Part shown: positions 62,801-64,000 of the stretch, piece by piece | Position numbering within the stretch: position 1 is the stretch's first letter | How the letters are laid out: every line of letters begins with the position of its first letter | Assembly: GCA_040954595.2 (NCBI GenBank) | Contig: CM082576.2 | Span: 12,214,001 to 12,278,000, forward strand | Source: Balanoglossus misakiensis | Taxonomy: Eukaryota > Hemichordata | Reading direction: 5' to 3' | DNA: 64,000 bases | Notes under the pieces: generated by a model | What the model was told of the DNA's origin: nothing | What the model saw: only the letters and a program-made list of their open reading frames with translations | Database searches by the model: none | Translations under genes and position numbers: made by a program

Positions 62801-64000
62801 TTTTACCTCATCGGCCAAAAAGTGACCATTGTCGATGAGCTGCTGTCCGTTGTGGGTGAATTCATTAATACTGCTTGTCCTGGCATCGATCTCTGCTCTG
62901 TGTTCCATGTGTCTGGCTATGAGTGCTTCAGCTCCGGCCACGTCCTTGGCCAACTCGTCTGCTGTGATCAGAGCCATCATCCCCGACACCCAGGCACTGT
63001 CAGTCAAGAAAATAAAAATACGCAACTGTGAGAAGAAAAGTACTGCAATGGAGAGTGTAAAAACCACTTCGTGTTATTTCATTTATTTTATTCTATCTGT
63101 GATCCAACATGTGAAAGCCCAGTTGCAGATTGAGGAAGGCACCACTCATAACGAGAAGAGCAATGAGAAGTACAGTGCCTTGAAGAAGGGCACAGCATCG
63201 CAGCCGTATGTACATGTAGGTCTGTCTTGAACTCGCTATCATCTGGTAGTGAGTATGGCCATTGGACTGCAATTCCTTGTATTTTACATGTCCTAACACT
63301 GTACACAGTAAACATTACAGAGACAGTCGACATTTTAAAAAAGTCAACTTCAATATATCGTAAGTGTATCTGTGTTGTAGCTAAAATGTCACTGCAGGGC
63401 TTAAAACATTATTTTTTTAAATTTTTAGATGAGTGCAACGCAGCACTAACAAGTTCGTATTTTACCTTAATTCTCTATAATTATCGAAGTACGACTGCAG
63501 TTGTTCCGATTGGAGCAGTTTATCTTTCCTCTGGTCTGCCTTCCCGAGAAGTAGATTCCAGGATTGTACAACTTCTTCCCTCTTTCCCATGATTCTGTCG
63601 CTGGCCTCCGGATGCACTTCCACAAGTTGTTCAGCCGTGTTGCAAATTGCTTCCACCTGTTCTCCTAGGGCAGCAAGATCTCTCTGTGAAAAAATGGACA
63701 AAAAATCATTCTCATTAAGGACATAGGTCTGATGTCTATTTCTATAAGAATGGGGATTTTCTGACTTGAACAGGATAAATATTAAAAGTATATCCATAAT
63801 TAAAATAGATGATTTTGAAAGTTTTTTCATCTCTCATTACAAGTTCACTATCTCAAACAACAATTTCTAATTTGGATTCTAAAACCCTTCACAAAAAAAT
63901 CTAGATTACGATTTGGGGTATGTTGCATTTTCCTTTCACCATTAGCAAACACGTGGCAATTTTTTCTCTATAAACTTGACTTCATCTTACCTCAATACCT
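55799..64000 (-). CDS. SPTBN: beta-spectrin, C-terminal part (gene continues beyond the right edge)
   Basis: Minus-strand exons, 5' to 3': the end of one at 64000-63991, then 63683-63466, 62996-62807, 62643-62467, 62337-62233, 61994-61686, 60901-60719, 59591-59517, 59399-59313, 59124-59033, 58637-58552, 58109-57387, 56880-56768 and 56200-55799 (stop). All joins are in phase and encode about 922 residues. The first exons are spectrin repeats: WVSGMMALITADELAKDVAG and HMEHRAEIDAR are typical of the last full repeats, and SHEDFQKTIEAQEDRFKALE of the partial repeat used to bind alpha-spectrin. Then come a 103-residue charged helix, a Gly-rich linker, a PH domain (EGLLERKQ, RSWKTFYAAL, KRKHVFRL, EFLFVCKS, MNDWISKI) and a Pro/Ser-rich tail ending in a Lys-rich KDKDKKKKKDKEKKRGVFGS stretch. 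Beta-spectrin heads such as the actin-binding domain are outside the window. The protein cross-links the submembrane actin skeleton, and the PH domain binds phosphoinositides. Confidence 0.97.
57387..58109 (-). other. beta-spectrin Pro/Ser-rich tail exon
   Basis: One 723-nt exon encodes about 241 residues. A Ser-rich section (SSQPTSGSSSLSSHSPGHSP) is followed by many PPPP runs and then an acidic Ser section (DRDEADMSDFSGGSGAHD). It is likely disordered, with possible SH3/WW/EVH1-type ligand motifs (inference). Confidence 0.85.
58552..59591 (-). other. beta-spectrin PH domain, four exons
   Basis: Exons 59591-59517, 59399-59313, 59124-59033 and 58637-58552 together encode a pleckstrin-homology domain. 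It starts GLLERKQDL, has the KRSTHRSWKTFY strand with basic residues expected to contact phosphoinositides, and ends with the MNDWISKINFHA helix containing the invariant Trp. Confidence 0.9.
59004..59021. repeat. 18-nt homopolymer G (C on the gene strand)
   Basis: An uninterrupted G tract on the plus strand, in a beta-spectrin intron 10-11 nt past the donor of the exon ending at 59033. Confidence 0.9.
59745..59819. repeat. GTAT tetranucleotide microsatellite
   Basis: About 18 GTAT units in a beta-spectrin intron, preceded by an imperfect CTGT-rich stretch from about 59676. Long Tyr/Val/Cys/Met open frames across it are artefacts. Confidence 0.95.
59942..59963. repeat. GT dinucleotide microsatellite
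   Basis: About 11 GT units in the same beta-spectrin intron as the GTAT repeat. Confidence 0.9.
60719..60901 (-). other. beta-spectrin exon encoding a basic and Gly-rich linker
   Basis: This 61-residue phase-0 exon has a basic start KKLKHVVKAHKK, a Gly/Ala/Val stretch with runs of four and seven glycines, and a basic end KKAAKAQKFKM. It is probably a flexible spacer between the charged helix and the PH domain. Exon skipping would keep the frame. Confidence 0.8.
61686..61994 (-). other. beta-spectrin exon encoding a 103-residue charged helix
   Basis: This phase-0 exon is almost entirely E, R, K and Q with Ala/Met/Leu spacers (for example KQREEEQRKIAARIEEERQR). The i/i+4 acid-base spacing is typical of a single alpha-helix or coiled coil. 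It sits between the last spectrin repeat and the PH domain, where vertebrate beta-spectrins have a different linker. Confidence 0.85.
62374..62463 (-). repeat. three tandem 30-bp units abutting a beta-spectrin splice donor
   Basis: Units start at 62374, 62404 and 62434 (TACCACACCTAACTAGTC type). The next unit position, 62464, is the true donor of the exon ending at 62467. On the gene strand each of the two nearest units carries a GGTAAGTA copy like the real donor. Confidence 0.85.

Overview
The window is animal genomic DNA. It has spliced genes with GT-AG introns, long AT-rich intergenic stretches, abundant microsatellites and a large tandem-repeat array. I reassembled five protein-coding genes by joining exons at consensus splice sites in matching phase. 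The gene set (a SPEC3/Stum protein, a sigma-class glutathione transferase, a BROX-like BRO1 protein, an unassigned 103-residue membrane protein and an invertebrate-style beta-spectrin) suggests a marine invertebrate, perhaps an invertebrate deuterostome such as a hemichordate, echinoderm or lancelet. The species cannot be fixed from the sequence alone.

Layout. (1) 2.5-18.3 kb, minus strand: a two-exon stum/SPEC3-like gene whose 14.8 kb intron holds about 100 copies of an 88-bp satellite (6.3-15.1 kb). The array has higher-order structure and is bounded by two direct copies of a CATA/CATC-rich sequence. (2) 21.0-24.5 kb, minus strand: a complete five-exon sigma-class GST with a recognisable TATA box and an AP-1/NF-E2-like site upstream. 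(3) 24.7-42 kb: gene-poor DNA in which I find no supported exon. It contains a foldback MITE with TA target-site duplications at 37 kb and a long CAT/CGT microsatellite next to it. (4) 42.1-49.6 kb, plus strand: a 15-exon, 415-residue BROX-like gene. (5) 52.06-52.61 kb, plus strand: a small two-exon gene for a 103-residue protein with one strongly hydrophobic segment, a Cys cluster and an acidic tail. (6) 55.8 kb to the right edge, minus strand: the 3' part of a beta-spectrin gene (last spectrin repeats, a charged helix, a Gly-rich linker, a PH domain and a long Pro-rich tail). Its 5' end lies beyond the window, and it is convergent with gene 5.

The genes do not form a pathway. The most notable relationship is between neighbours 4 and 5. 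The last exon of the BROX-like gene encodes a Cys-rich tail that replaces the C-terminal CaaX box of human BROX. This tail shares a CI-x-CL ... LP-x-RF-x-RW-x-x-GK ... acidic pattern with the C-terminal half of the small protein encoded 3 kb downstream, and both exons follow phase-1 introns. This looks like exon duplication or capture and could be a new membrane-anchoring module. The other structurally unusual element is the intronic 88-bp satellite, with its ~860-bp higher-order repeat and an internal segmental duplication offset by 4,809 bp.
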